From Typha latifolia (taxonomy: Eukaryota > Streptophyta > Magnoliopsida > Poales > Typhaceae), in the NCBI GenBank assembly GCA_019914945.1, contig CM034112.1:8648501-8712500 (forward strand): a stretch of DNA of 64,000 bases, in the 5' to 3' direction. Position 1 is the stretch's first letter, and each line of letters starts with the position of its first letter. Shown piece by piece: positions 1 through 12,173 of the stretch. The position numbers and the translations under genes are program-made. The notes beneath the pieces were generated by a model that worked only from the letters and a program-made list of their open reading frames with translations, had not been told where the DNA came from and ran no database searches.

Positions 1-1
1 T

Positions 2-2113
2 GGACCTCTTCCACCGGAGATCTGGAACTTGACTAACTTGGTCGAGATGGACCTCTCAGATAACCAACTCACAGGTTCGATTCCTCAAGCCATCGGGAAA
101 TTTAAGCAGCTTACTTCCTTGCTGCTCTCCAAAAACAAGCTAACTGGACCAATTCCACAGGAGATTGGTAACTTGACTAACTTGGACGAGATGGACCTCT
201 CAGGTAACCAATTCACAGATTCCATTCCTCGTGAAATCGGCTGTCTCAAGAAACTTACCATCCTGGTTGTAGCCACCAGCAACTTGACGGGTAGAATTCC
301 TACAGAGATAGGAAACATGACAGCATTGCAGTACTTGAGCTTTGACACAAACCAGCTACAAGGGGAGCTACCAACCACCATCTCTCAATTGCCAAACCTC
401 CAGGACATATTTCTACAGTCCAATCAACTCAGTGGCAGCATCACACCAGACCTTGGCAATTATAGCCTCTTATCAAACATTGATTTCTCATATAATTACT
501 TTTCAGGCCCACTCCCAGCTAGCTTGCGGAACTGCACCAGCCTACAAGTAGTTGACTTCTCCGCAAATCACATGAGTGGAGACATATCGAAAGCTTTCAG
601 TGTTCACCCAAATCTTATAGGATTAGATCTCAGCGGTAATCTTTTCACCGGTGAAATTCCGTCAACTTTTGGGAACATGACCAGTTTGTTCTACCTATTC
701 CTCAGTAACAACCGCCTAACTGGAAGGATCCCACAAGAACTAGGTGGATTGGTTTCATTAAAGTACCTAAACTTGTCTAGCAACAGTATTGCAGGATCCA
801 TCCCTTCTTTCATCGGCAACCTTTCTCATCTTGAACTGCTTGACTTGTCTGACCTCAAACTCACCGGCCAAATATCAGATATGTTCCTTGATAACACCAC
901 CCATCCTTCTTCCAATTTCACTTTCTTGCCCAATATCATATCTCTATCTCTTATGAACAATCTTTTAGTTGGCACCATACCCTCATTCTTCTGTACTATG
1001 AATTCTTTGGAAGTTCTCGACTTATCAAACAATCAGTTGTCAGGACAGCTTCCTCAATGCTGGTGGGACATGAATTTTCTCCTATTCATGAATTTGGAGA
1101 ACAATAATCTTTCCGGAAGGATCCCAAGTTCGAGCGCCACCAGTCCGAATCTCCAATCATTACACTTGGGTAACAATAGTTTTATAGGAGAATTTCCTTC
1201 GGCACTAAAAGCCTATAATCAATTAATTGTTCTAGACTTGGGAGAGAACATGTTTTATGGCAAGATCCCAACATGGATAGGTGATAGCTTTCCATCACTC
1301 AAGATCCTTCGCCTACGGTCCAATATGTTCAATGGCAGCATTCCTCAACAATTATCTCGTCTCAGTTCCTTACAACTATTGGACCTTGCCAACAATAATT
1401 TCATAGGAAGTATACCATATAGCTTCACACAGCTTGCTTCCATGGCCATAAGACAGCAGAAAGTGAGAAAAGAATTCAAGTCAATTCTTCGATACACAGA
1501 TAGTATTCAAGTAATATGGAAGGGGGGAGACTATTCGTTCCAAAACACACTTGCACTTATGGTAGGCATCGACCTATCTTGTAATCTTCTCTCCAACGAG
1601 ATCCCTATTGAGTTAACAAATCTTTTCAGTTTGCTATTCCTAAACTTATCGAGTAACTATCTGAATGGTACAATTCCATTGATGATTGGTGCAATGAAGC
1701 AGTTAGAATCTCTTGATTTGTCGAACAATTATCTCTCAGGTATAATTCCTTCTACTATCTCTGAGATAACAACTCTTGACATTTTAAATCTATCAAACAA
1801 CAACTTATGGGGAAGGATACCATCAGGAAGTCAATTACAAACGTTTAGCAACCTAAGTTACATGGATAATGATGGACTTTGTGGCTTTCCATTAACCAAG
1901 AATTGTTCAACCGACGAAACTTCTACTCAACCATCAAATAAAGGCAATGGAGATGGCATGATATGGATGTATGTCTTCATTATATTTGGATTTATTTTTG
2001 GGTTTTGGTTATTTTTTGGAGTTTTGATTTTCAAAAAATCGTGGAGATTTGCATATTTTTCCTTCATTGATAATATGCAAGTTGAGATCTCCAAAAAATT
2101 GAAGATCATGTAA
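2..2113 (+). CDS. LRR receptor-like protein (RLP), 5'-partial
   Basis: This is the 3' part of a cell-surface leucine-rich-repeat receptor-like protein. The frame is open to the left edge (GPLPPEIWNLTNL precedes the first listed residue, which is a TTG codon), so the true start is outside the window. About 700 codons are present. They encode more than twenty plant-type repeats of the LxxLxLxxNxLxGxIP form with many N-glycosylation sequons. A non-LRR island follows (around KGGDYSF), then further repeats, a C-terminal paired-Cys cap (CGFPLTKNC), a short acidic/polar spacer, one membrane segment (about nt 1958-2032) and a 26-residue basic cytoplasmic tail. No kinase domain follows before the TAA, so it is an RLP and not a receptor kinase. 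Family members act in defence or development by pairing with adaptor kinases; the ligand cannot be inferred. No intron or frameshift is seen in this part. Confidence 0.93.
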   Translation, partial: GPLPPEIWNLTNLVEMDLSDNQLTGSIPQAIGKFKQLTSLLLSKNKLTGPIPQEIGNLTNLDEMDLSGNQFTDSIPREIGCLKKLTILVVATSNLTGRIPTEIGNMTALQYLSFDTNQLQGELPTTISQLPNLQDIFLQSNQLSGSITPDLGNYSLLSNIDFSYNYFSGPLPASLRNCTSLQVVDFSANHMSGDISKAFSVHPNLIGLDLSGNLFTGEIPSTFGNMTSLFYLFLSNNRLTGRIPQELGGLVSLKYLNLSSNSIAGSIPSFIGNLSHLELLDLSDLKLTGQISDMFLDNTTHPSSNFTFLPNIISLSLMNNLLVGTIPSFFCTMNSLEVLDLSNNQLSGQLPQCWWDMNFLLFMNLENNNLSGRIPSSSATSPNLQSLHLGNNSFIGEFPSALKAYNQLIVLDLGENMFYGKIPTWIGDSFPSLKILRLRSNMFNGSIPQQLSRLSSLQLLDLANNNFIGSIPYSFTQLASMAIRQQKVRKEFKSILRYTDSIQVIWKGGDYSFQNTLALMVGIDLSCNLLSNEIPIELTNLFSLLFLNLSSNYLNGTIPLMIGAMKQLESLDLSNNYLSGIIPSTISEITTLDILNLSNNNLWGRIPSGSQLQTFSNLSYMDNDGLCGFPLTKNCSTDETSTQPSNKGNGDGMIWMYVFIIFGFIFGFWLFFGVLIFKKSWRFAYFSFIDNMQVEISKKLKIM

Positions 2114-2583
2114 TAAGTACCTTGGAATTAGTCATATGTTTGAGTTTCTACTATAAATGCAAGGATTAACCTAATTCCTCAAAGACTCTTTATAATTATA
2201 TTCTATACAGTATTTTCATGCTTCTTATAGAAAAAAGAAGAAAAATGTTTACCACTGCAAAGCTTGTGATTGAATAATTACTCAAGATAATTATTTCCAT
2301 TGCAATGCTGGCCATTCCAAGGTTAGTCTTATACGTGAACTGGCTTATTTCACAATCTCAAAATTACCTTTTAATACATATGTAATTTTTATATGGAAGA
2401 AACTGTTCAACGATGACAATGGTGTTCCATTTAGTTCCTTACATGATAGATATTACCGAAAATACAGTAGTAAGATGTCAACATACATCTTGCGTAGTCT
2501 TACATTGTTCAATTGCAACATAAAAGACTGGCAATCCTTAGCCAAACCTTTTATACCACTATGTTAACATAATAAAGGAGATA

Positions 2584-2812
2584 AGCCATAAGCATGTGTG
2601 TAATGTTGCATCTCAAGCAAGTCATAGATCACAAAATATCAATTAACTTGTGCTAGGAATTATAGAAACACATAAATTCAAATCTTTCTGGTAGCTATCA
2701 TTCATAGCAAGTATTGAAATCATCAAGAAAACAAATGATTATCCCTTAATTGCATGCGTTTTCATCCATCCAATGAAAAATAACATATACCAAACATTCC
2801 GCCAAGCAGCTC
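2584..2812 (+). repeat. Direct repeat, copy 1 (about 230 bp)
   Basis: It shares an ordered series of blocks with 3162-3395, including AAGCATGTGTGTA, ATATCAATTAACT, GAAATCATCAAGAAAACAAA and TTTTTCATCCATC-like blocks. Identity is roughly 75-80% by eye. The copies are in the same orientation about 580 bp apart. No coding content is visible. Confidence 0.75.
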
Positions 2813-3161
2813 CAAGAAACCCCTTAGTATAATCTTCGAATGTGTGACTATATCAGAAGATAACAAAAACTATCACAGAAGACATGTGGAGGCATGAAAC
2901 TATTAGCTTCCACATATTGTTGAAATGTTAAGCTACCCATTTGACTAATTAATTAAATTAATGGGCTAGTGTAGAATTCAAGAATAATTTAATATTGGTG
3001 CTTTGGTTTTAAGTTCTCTATGCCTTAGAATTATGGTAAAATTTTGGTTCTCTAGAAGCTGAAAATTGAAGAGTTATGTGGTATAAATAAGAGTCATGTA
3101 ATATAACTAAGAGTTGTAAGCTATTGCCTAAGAACAATCTCATCAAATATTTTAAGTTAGA

Positions 3162-3395
3162 CAGCCACAAGCATGTGTGTAGCACTGCATCTCAAACAAG
3201 TCATGGATCACAAGATATCAATTAACTGCGATAGAAAGTTTAGAAACACATAGTGATTATATAAACTCAGATCTTGCCAGCAACCATTCACAGCAAGTTC
3301 TGAAATCATCAAGAAAACAAACCGTTACTCCTGAATTGCATGCTTTTTCATCCATCTAACAGAAAATGACATATATTAGTCATTCCACCAAGTAA
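3162..3395 (+). repeat. Direct repeat, copy 2 (about 230 bp)
   Basis: This is the partner of 2584-2812. The two copies carry small indels relative to each other, so the duplication is old. Confidence 0.75.
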
Positions 3396-3679
3396 AAGGG
3401 ACATATGATAGAAACAACATTCCTTATACAAAACAGAAAATAGTGGAAGAAAGAAAAATTTACTCCATAGCCTACCTACGTTAGCCCCCAATTACTCTAC
3501 GTATTGCAACTGACTATAGAATGTTGCTGAAACAAGATTTACTTCCACAAATCACTATCAAATAATGAAAACTACCATAGAAAATTATCATTATGTATCG
3601 TCTATTAGTTTTTTTTCTGAAATTTAGCATATAATATTAATGCATAAATTTAGTTTTATGTTTAGAAAAAAAATTTAAA

Positions 3680-5860
3680 TTATTATTATTTATTATTAAT
3701 AATGATAATAATTTAAGAAACGTAAGTTTCTTTTAACATGTGAAGCCCGCCGAAACGTAAGTTTCTTTTATAGTAGTCTAGAAAGACTTAAACACTCTTG
3801 TTGTGACTAAGATCTCTCCCCGATATCATGTCAATACCTACCAACAAATTTTCAATCCAACTAACATCCGCCCATGCCATGAGAAGAGCAAGATGGAGCA
3901 GCTTGGCCGCGGGATTCACATCATTTTCAATCTCCATCGAAGAGGGTCAATCAGCTGGAGAGGGATGAAGCCTAGGGCCCTCTAAAAGAGAGTTGCCCTT
4001 TTCACAATGGACAGGGGGCAGACTTCGAGAGACTTGAAGAGCCTTGTCGTTCCTAGTCTTCCAGATACATCACGAGTCCAAAGCGATACATTTGATCCTC
4101 TTAAGTCCAGCCACTCACTAATGGTGCAAATCCATGAATAAAGGTCAGAGGGGAGGTTCACCAATCTGCACGGCCAGTTTACTGGCAAACCATACTGCTC
4201 TTGCTAGGGGGCAAGAGATGAGCAAGCGGTCTATTGGTTCATGCTCACCCATGCAAAGAGGCACAGCTCATCAATAGAGGAAATTCTATGATGAAGGGCC
4301 AACTTAATTGGGATGATACCAAAGATGCACCGCCAGATGAAAACTTTGACACAAGATGGTAAAGATATTCCTCCATATAAGATTCCACAATATTACTGAA
4401 GAAGATGAGAAAGCAGAGCTAGTCCAAGCGTCGTTCGAAAGAACATTATAGGTTGATTACATGAGAATGCCCCCGACTTTGATGGCACCCAGACCTAGCA
4501 GTCTTGGGAGTTAATGGAAGCTAAATCAATATGCATTATGAGGACCTCCTTGCTTTAGAATCAGGGAAGAGGTTCCTGACAAGAGGCAAGTTCCATGAGG
4601 GTTTGCTCATGTCATCCTTTATTCGACTGATGTGAGGTAGGTTGACTTCCGCCAAAGTTCCCAGAAGTAACCAAGGGTTTCTTTAGGATGAATGGAGCGA
4701 CATTTTCCCACCACCCATCGCACATTGGGTGAGGAGGGACTTTTTGATATGCAAGATTGCTTGCCAAGTCCAAGAAGAGTTTGCCTTAGCCGAGGAGACC
4801 CAGAAGGTGAAGTTTTTAAAGTAGATTTTCTTCAGGAGTATCCTAAGGGTTGTTTTAAGTTACTTATGAGTCTTCACGCGAGCTTTAGGATCAAAGATTT
4901 GTTTACAAACTAGAGATCCTTTAGACCCAACCTACCCTTATCGAGAAGCTTGCACAAATTGTGTCGGCTCCGAAGGTGGAGGTGGCCATTGTCACCCTCA
5001 AAGCCCCCACCTAAAATAATGATGATCGCATTGGGTTCAACAAAGAGGGTCTTGGGGAGAAGAATGGTAGACATAAAATAGACTGGTACGGAAGATAATA
5101 CATACTTGATCAAAATAAGTCTACCCGCATTAGATAAGAGTCTTGATTTCCAATCGGCAAGCTTCGACCAACTTTGTTGATAAGAAATTTGAAAGCTTCT
5201 AACTTAGATTTTGGGAGGGGAGTTCCTAGATACTTTTCACTCTCAAGTTAGCTTTGAGAGTAGTAGAAATTTGAGCCCTTTGGGCAAGACCCGTCACTAA
5301 AATGTAAGGCTGATTTGTCAAGGTTGATGACTAGGCCAGAACAATTTGAGTAGAGATTGATAGTGATCGAGATGGTAATGGCTTTACCCTCAATAGCTCT
5401 GAGAGTCACAGGTCATCTACAAACATCTGATGACTAAGAGGTTGGGCACTCCAAGCCCTTTTAGATTCCCTTCCCTAAGTTTTTAGCCAAGGAGAGACAA
5501 AATATTATAGAAAATGATAAAAGAGAAGGGCGTCAGATAGCAGGCAACCTTGATGGAGACCCCGGGATGGCCGAAAGAACCCCTCAGTGCATCCATCAAT
5601 CTCAATAGAGAAGCTCAAAGAAGAGATGCACTCAAAGATGACATTGATAAAGTTCGAAGGGAAACCATGAAGGAGAAGGCTATCTCTAATGAACTGACAT
5701 TCCATTCTATTGAAGGTCTTCGATAGATCTGCCTTGAGTAAGAAAATTCCAGTTTTGCTTCTCAAGTTTTTAAATACCTCATGATCACTAAAGCCATGAC
5801 ATAGTTGTCCACTATTTATTACCCAGGAACGTTAATTTTACTCACAAAATATAGCAACAA
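3680..5860 (-). mobile_element. L1-like LINE remnant A, 5'-truncated
   Basis: Read on the minus strand, the order is that of ORF2 of a plant non-LTR retrotransposon. Reverse transcriptase (RT) begins at about 5830 (IVDN, then KADLSKTFNRMEC and SRGLHQGCLLS). The post-RT segment follows (IKYVLSSVPVYFMSTILLP near 5110), then a zinc-binding tail region (about 4320-3990) and a run ending near 3.7 kb in an AT/TAA-rich tract that may be the 3' tail. The endonuclease and ORF1 are absent. Many stops and frameshifts interrupt the reading frame, including a frameshift near 5770, so it is inactive. The ends are estimates. Confidence 0.8.
5505..5830 (-). pseudogene. LINE A reverse transcriptase fragment
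   Basis: The longest open piece of LINE A matches RT fingers/palm: LLKADLSKTFNRM, HGFPSNFINVIFECISSLSF and the GLHQGC turn. In a working element GLHQGCPLSPYLF would follow, but here the frame degrades after GCLLSDAL. A frameshift near 5770 separates it from the upstream IVDN box. Confidence 0.75.
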
Positions 5861-6769
5861 CATAATATGAATAGTGAAGCTGTTTTAAGAATGATATGGA
5901 ATTCCAAATGCATTTAGTAAATACATATGCTCACTGCCATCATCACTCATCATCTTGTAACAGAGATGGCAAGAAGCCACTTGCAAATGAGGCTAACAAC
6001 CACCCTTGCAACATGGGTGATTATAGGAGGTTTTACAAGAAAATTGTCAAAAAGAGTGGAGTGAGAAAAAAAATAGAAATAAGAGAGAGAGTAGGAAGGA
6101 AACATAAAACATGGGGCTCGAGATATTAGGACATCAATAATTGATGCCAAGTTAGATCCAACTTATGATGTGATTCACGATGTGGCCTAGGGACGATAAA
6201 ACATGCTGATACGTCAAAAGATAACTATGTATCTAGATCCAACCCTAGAAGAAAAGATAGATAGGGCCTCTTTGAATATAATTTTCTGCTTCCAAATACC
6301 CTTTCCATACTAAAATGGATAGATAAATCGAAAAGATAAAAGATAACCCACCAAGCAATAGAGAAAAAAATATCAAACCTACCTAGTTGTAGGGGAAAAA
6401 AGATTAACCCACTTGACTGGTAGAGAAAGAAGAAAGCCCACTTAGATTGTGGGGGAATAAAAAAAGCATGAATGTACCAAAGAGAGAAAGGAGGAAAACA
6501 GGGAAGGAGGAGATGAATGTGGAATCCTCCACAAGAATGATAATTTTCAATCTTTCAATATTTTTCTCTTCATTTTCATAATTGCCATTACCTCTAAATA
6601 TATAGATAAGGAGATTACATCAAAACACAACTTAAAACTTATTTGAATCTTTCATAATCTAATCTATAACAAAACTAGAATTCTTTCAACTAAAAATGAA
6701 CGAAATTCTAATAAAACTTATCCAAAACCAAAATAAAAATTCAATCTCCTAGATTTTAACAACGATGGC

Positions 6770-6827
6770 TATACCAGTGGCACGTGCGTACCACCACCAC
6801 GACACGCCCCTGTGTGCTACTGGTATA
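6770..6827. repeat. Inverted repeat, 14-bp arms
   Basis: TATACCAGTGGCAC at 6770-6783 pairs with GTGCTACTGGTATA at 6814-6827, with 13 of 14 bases complementary and a 30-base GC-rich loop. It is a possible hairpin or the relic of a small inverted-repeat element. No flanking duplication was found. Confidence 0.6.
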
Positions 6828-7840
6828 CATTTAGTATAATTTTAATAAAAAATTTAGGATATTTAGAGATATTTTTGGCTCCTCGGCATGTCAATCTTTA
6901 ATTTTTAATTTAAATATATATATTAAAACCTACATTATAGTATTTTATCTTTAGATTATTTTTGTAAATGACTTATATTATTAAAGATAAAACAATAGTC
7001 AAATACAAATATTATTTAAACACAATATGATTGAATATATTTATTAAAACTAATATTAAGGACTGAACATTCTATAATATGATTGAATACTCTATAATAT
7101 AATTGACCGTACAATAACACTCAACATATAATATTAAAGTTAATTGATGATGATTGATGAAATTAAGAAAAAGTTTAAAAAAAAATAGACTCTACATGTC
7201 ATATCATATTTGTTAAGAAAATAACTCAAATTAATTTAATTATGATTAACAAAAATTAAAAAAAAATTAAATGGCTCTACATTGGCACAGAGACCAGCAC
7301 GCAGCCGCTAGACCGCCACAGCTAGACACGGGAGTATGTCACTAGCACACTACATGCCAAGTGTTATGCCACCACCGACACAACCATCCTTCGATTTTAA
7401 GAACTTTAACCAAATATAACACTCAAAAGAACAAACCTAAATTTTAACCAAAAATATATATTCAAAAATAAAAAATAAAAGAAAATTTAATTCTCATTAA
7501 ATCAAATGTAGTTCACGTAAAAGGAAAACCAAAATTATGTATATAGCTAATGCAGGTAATATTAGGTTGATACGACCAATACTGATAGAGGAATCTTCAG
7601 GACAAGCTAATGTCAGAGAATCTCTCTATGGCACAAGAATCCACAACGACAGGGTCCAGTGGAGATTAGGCATTTTATTGAAGTGAAGTCAACTTCAGGT
7701 CATCAAGTCTTGAGAGCAAGGTTCTTTAGGTATATGATTCAAATCAAATATCAGAGGTCTTAGGGAAGATAGAGTTATCGTAACGTGGATTAGCAATAAA
7801 GAAAGGTTTTCAATGGATAAGATGGCTGCACTCCAGCTCT

Positions 7841-8125
7841 CTAAAGAATGGGATGGTTGTGGTTCGTCGACAAGCTCGTTCTAATCTTGGACGCGATGAC
7901 GCCTAGGTTAATGGGATGGTTGGAGGCCCAATCATACCAATAGTGGCTAATATCGATACATAGGTATCTACCAACAGTTGGAACCATGTTTCTGAGGACT
8001 TCTGTTGCACATCTAATTACTTGAAAATATAAGATGCTTTTGAGGTCATCACTATGATCAATACGATTCAACATTGAAACCTTTGTACCAAGGATTTTCT
8101 GTGATAATCCTACAAGATATGCCAT
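7841..8125 (-). other. Unassigned open frame, possible exon
   Basis: A 94-codon minus-strand frame with mixed, non-repetitive composition (KVSMLNRIDHSDDLKSILYF). A GTAATT donor-like site follows codon 35. I do not recognise the family and find no partner exons, so this may be chance or a gene relic. Confidence 0.15.
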
Positions 8126-8791
8126 GCTAAGTGAGGGATGAAAACAGATTGTAGGCCTTTTTAGTGCCTAGATATTGATCCAACATATACAATCTGTATA
8201 GAAGTAAGAACACAAGTCTATTGACAGGGCATAAAGCATCATGTGGCTAAAAATGGAACATACTTGATTTAAATTAAAAGCCAAATTTGTGGTACTTTGA
8301 GGGTGATCAACACTAGAAGGTTGATCTATTTGAATCATACACCAAATTACTCCAATTTGAAAAAAACTTTTCTCCTTCGATAAAATTTAACTGAACTGGA
8401 TGATTTTTCCCCTATATTCTTTCAGATTTTCAAATTGTAGCAGAAAATTTGGGGAAACTGACATTTTAAGGAATTTCAAACAACAAACTATAGAAGTTTG
8501 GCTTAAGATCAACCTATATGAGATAAATCTGCTTGGATTATACACCAATTAGACTCTAAAATTTGATGATTTTCCTACTTTCCTTTTGTATCTTTTTGAA
8601 ATTGGGCCTAATTCCAATGAGTAATTGCAAAATTTGGATAAAGATGAAGTCAGTCATATGGAGTAGATTTATTTGATCCTATCATAATAAAGCTCCAATT
8701 TTATGATGTTTTCTTTAATTTTATATATTAAGCTTGATACCCAGCAAGATAAGGGGATTCCCTGGCATCCCCTCATGACATGTGATGGCTC

Positions 8792-8862
8792 CCCAAGGCA
8801 TGTTATGTGCCGGTTGGCACAAGGCCCAAGGCATGTTATGTGCCGGTTGGCACATCGTGCCA
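8792..8862. repeat. 33-bp-period tandem repeat with 9-bp hairpin
   Basis: CCCAAGGCATGTTATGTGCC (continuing GGTTGGCACA) occurs at 8792-8821 and again at 8825-8854. The second copy ends in a perfect hairpin: GGTTGGCAC, ATC loop, GTGCCAACC (8842-8862). Confidence 0.75.
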
Positions 8863-10191
8863 ACCTATATGACAATCCTTTACTACCCACCTTAGGTAGG
8901 AAGAAGAGAACGGTTTTCTAAAGAAAAGTGCCATACAGGACTCCAAATCACATCAGATGTTTGGCAAACCTGATTTTGTTGAAATATTGATTTAACATGC
9001 TGCAAATACCAGGAGAAGACAAACAAATTTGACAAGAATTGTCCCTGATACTAAAATGTCTCTAGTGAAGAAGAAACCTAAAAGTGAAGCCAGACTAGAC
9101 TACTGAACTGAAAAAAACATAAGAATTGCAGACTTCCATCAAATATCTAATAGGCAATTCCAAGTAAGAGCCATTGATTTGCATGTGTTTTCCTATTTCA
9201 TCATACTTAGAACAATATAGAGCAAATTTCAGATGTGAAAATGGTTTTACAGTACTTTAATTTTGGGACAAAAAGAATATTTTAAATTTGGATCAACCAA
9301 GCTGAAATTATAAATTAGACAGGAATGCTGTAAGAGTAGGTTCAAAATTAAATCAGACTTGACAAATTTTCAAAGAGGATTATCAGGTTTGCTATAAGTG
9401 CATACCAAGTTTATTTAGCAACCATGTAGCAGGTTCGAATAATTCCTAATAGAGGAGATGAGAATTCTCCATCAAGCAGGGTATCCAAGGATGCAGAGAA
9501 TTGACAGGTTTACAGTTCTCACACTGGCAAGTTGGGCTTATTACCAATATTACCAGCTTATTCATGTCACATGCATAAGAGAATAAGGCCTAGATTTTCC
9601 TTTTATTGAAGCAAGCAGAATACGTCATTCATTCTAAGAAGTAGCAGTCTGAGGCCTTCTTAAGAACCAAGAAACCATAAAATCTATGCAGTGGTAGCAA
9701 GACATTCCTTAATATCCAACTACGACACTAATCCACGCATAAGTGACTCTACCGGCTAAGATTAGACAACATAGAGATAGAAATCCTGACTTCTGAAAAT
9801 TCAATGGGATGAATTACATCCTGAAGATACTGAATAGTCTGAATCATATCAGTATTATGGATAACAATACATGATCAATCATATCCATTCATCATGAAGA
9901 ATTGAATTCTAACATTTTGAGTATAAACTATCAAGAAAGAACTCATAAGAAACATGACCTCAAGTTTTTCATTGTCTTCCAATTATCAAAGGTTCTCAAT
10001 TAAGTACCTGGAATCCGATAATCTTTATGTTTTTGGCATGAGACTTCCTCTTCTTGTTGATATTGAGCTTCCAGATAAAGTTTGCAATCTATTCATAATT
10101 AAAGACACAAAAGAAGTTGTTAGTGCATTGAAATTCACCACAGAAGTAAATGATATGCATAAATAGAGATGGCCCCACAGAAATAGAATTT

Positions 10192-10194
<3 letters not shown>

Positions 10195-10224
<30 letters not shown>
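10195..10224. repeat. (AT)n microsatellite at LINE B 3' end
   Basis: An uninterrupted run of about 15 AT units lies at the downstream border of LINE B, in the position of a LINE 3' tail. Confidence 0.85.
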
Positions 10225-10227
<3 letters not shown>

Positions 10228-11262
10228 GTTAAGCAGGTTGTAGCCCTTGTTTCATTGACACTCAAAAAGGTGGTAATCCAAAGGACTAACCACATCAACC
10301 CAAAAGTTACAGATTAACCTGTTATAGTAATTGGACCCTACCACAGGTCCTAGTCTCTAAACACATCTAAAGATCTATCACAGTTAACCTGCTTATAATA
10401 TCTATCACCAAAACATGCACTAACAGCAAATAAATTCTTCCAGACAACATAAAGTTTTAAACTCATTAACAAAATAACGCCAAAGTCAAAATGAGGGATC
10501 TGCTCCATCAGCGCTCTCCAGATTGACGATCTCCTGATCCAACTGAATCCATTGGCAAGCCTTCTTTGTAGCCTCCTCCCCATAAATCCCTGCCCAGCAG
10601 AAAAATAAGATAGTTACCTTGTGAGCAAAAGCCTCTCTAGATCTCATACTATTATTGAAAATCCGATTATTTCACTCGAGCCATAACTCCATAAGAAAGC
10701 ACTAAGCCATATCATCCACCATCTTCTCATCTCTTTTGCCATTTTGAGGTTTAGGCTAAACCATTCTTTCACATGTTAATGTGTTTTTTAACCACAACTT
10801 TTCTTCCTCTACCTCAGTAGTTGATGCCCATATTTACATCTCAGGAATAAATGATCTACCAATTCTTCCTTTCCACAAAAAGCACAAGAGAGGCTGCCAG
10901 TCCAACCTCTTCTAATTAGATTATCTCTGGTAAGAATCCGATTATTACAAGTCAGTCAAATGAAAGCTCTTACTTTGAGAGATATTTTTATCTTCCAAAT
11001 CTTCTCCAAGTCCTTAGTAATTCTTCCACCATTGTTAAGGAATCTATACAAGGATCTCACAGTGAAAATACCTCTTTTTTCAAACCAACTTATCAGTCCC
11101 CTCTTGATTTTGAAAACAATTTCCAAAAACATAGTTAATCGTTTGCTGCTCTTCCATAATCATATTCTCTGATAAAGCCCTTTTATATTTTAAGTTCCAT
11201 CTTCTTCTATCAGGCCAAACCTTAGCAACAGTAATCTCTTCATCCCAAGTCACCTAAAATAA

Positions 11263-11730
11263 TTAAGGGAATCTAGTGGCCAAAGAGCAATCACCAACCC
11301 AAATATCTTTCCAAAAATTTACTTTCTTTCCATTATGCATCTTCCAAGTTACTCCAATCTTGAACACTGTCCCAGTTTGAAGAATACCTCTCCAGAAATA
11401 AGAAATTCTGCCTAAGTTTGTCAGCTTAAACTTATGCGCTTTTAACTTCCGATAATACCGTTGCATAACAATATCTGCCCACATACTCTTCTCAAAGTTC
11501 AACAGCCTCCACCACCATTTGGCCATTAAAGACACATTTAATTCCTGAAGATTTACAATTCCCATTCCACCAAAGTCTTTCTTCCTGCAAACTCTGTCAC
11601 AATTAATCAGAGCATAACCTTTCTTAGCCTCAGCTATGCCATGCCAAGAAGTCTCTACGAAGCTTATCAATTTTCTTTCTAACCTAGGCAGGCATATTGA
11701 AGAATGATAAAAAATACAGTGGCACAGCAC
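11263..11730 (-). pseudogene. LINE B post-RT fragment
   Basis: An open 155-codon piece carries the conserved plant LINE signature CRKKDFGGMGIVNLQELN and ends in WKDIWVGD, which normally precedes the zinc-binding RT-associated domain. It is a fragment of LINE B and not a host gene. Confidence 0.8.
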
Positions 11731-11924
11731 TCAACACAGAGTTTATCAGTGTAATACGACCCCCCAGAAAAAGCATTTTTCCTTTCTATCCATCCAACCT
11801 CTTTTCCACTTTTTCAATTACAGGAGTCCAGTCTTTCCTTCTCAGTTTACTATCTCAGCACTCCACTTTGCAGTTTAATAAAGTTACCACTCCTGACCTT
11901 TTCTTTTATTTTTGCCCAGAAAAA

Positions 11925-12173
11925 CTAAGGAGCTCTTATCAAAGTTTTTTTTAATCTAGAAACAGCTTCAAATTCATATAGTAAAAATTTCAAAACCATC
12001 ACCTCCTTATTATCAGCCTTCAGAAATAGCAAAGTATCATCAGTATAATGAAGATTAATGATACCTTTCTCATAGACATCAGTTCCAAGACCAGTAATCA
12101 GTCCAAAGTGTTTTGCTTTATTAATCATCCTATTTAAACCATCCGCAATGAGCACAAAAAGGTAAGGAGACAA
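11925..12173 (-). pseudogene. LINE B reverse transcriptase palm fragment
   Basis: SPYLFVLIADGLNRMI and LHYTDDTLLFLKA correspond to the RT core. The A-to-T change in the YxDD box and the loss of frame after VSRLKKT mark it as decayed. Confidence 0.8.

Larger units (their letters stand above)
2114..3680. other. Intergenic, AT-rich, with an internal duplication
   Basis: This is the 3' flank of the RLP gene. There is no coding potential on either strand. The only structure I see is a pair of diverged direct repeats, listed separately. Confidence 0.6.
5861..10194. other. Gene-poor AT-rich stretch
   Basis: I recognise no gene here. It contains an inverted repeat at 6770-6827, an unassigned minus-strand open frame at 7841-8125 and a tandem repeat with a hairpin at 8792-8862. 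A sequence near 6130 (GGACATCAATAATTGATG) resembles the subterminal near-palindrome of the hAT elements at 48.8 and 61.85 kb and may be a relic. Confidence 0.4.

Noticed and set aside
9954..10166. A 70-codon plus-strand frame
   Set aside because: No recognisable domain and no partner exons; it overlaps an AT repeat border.
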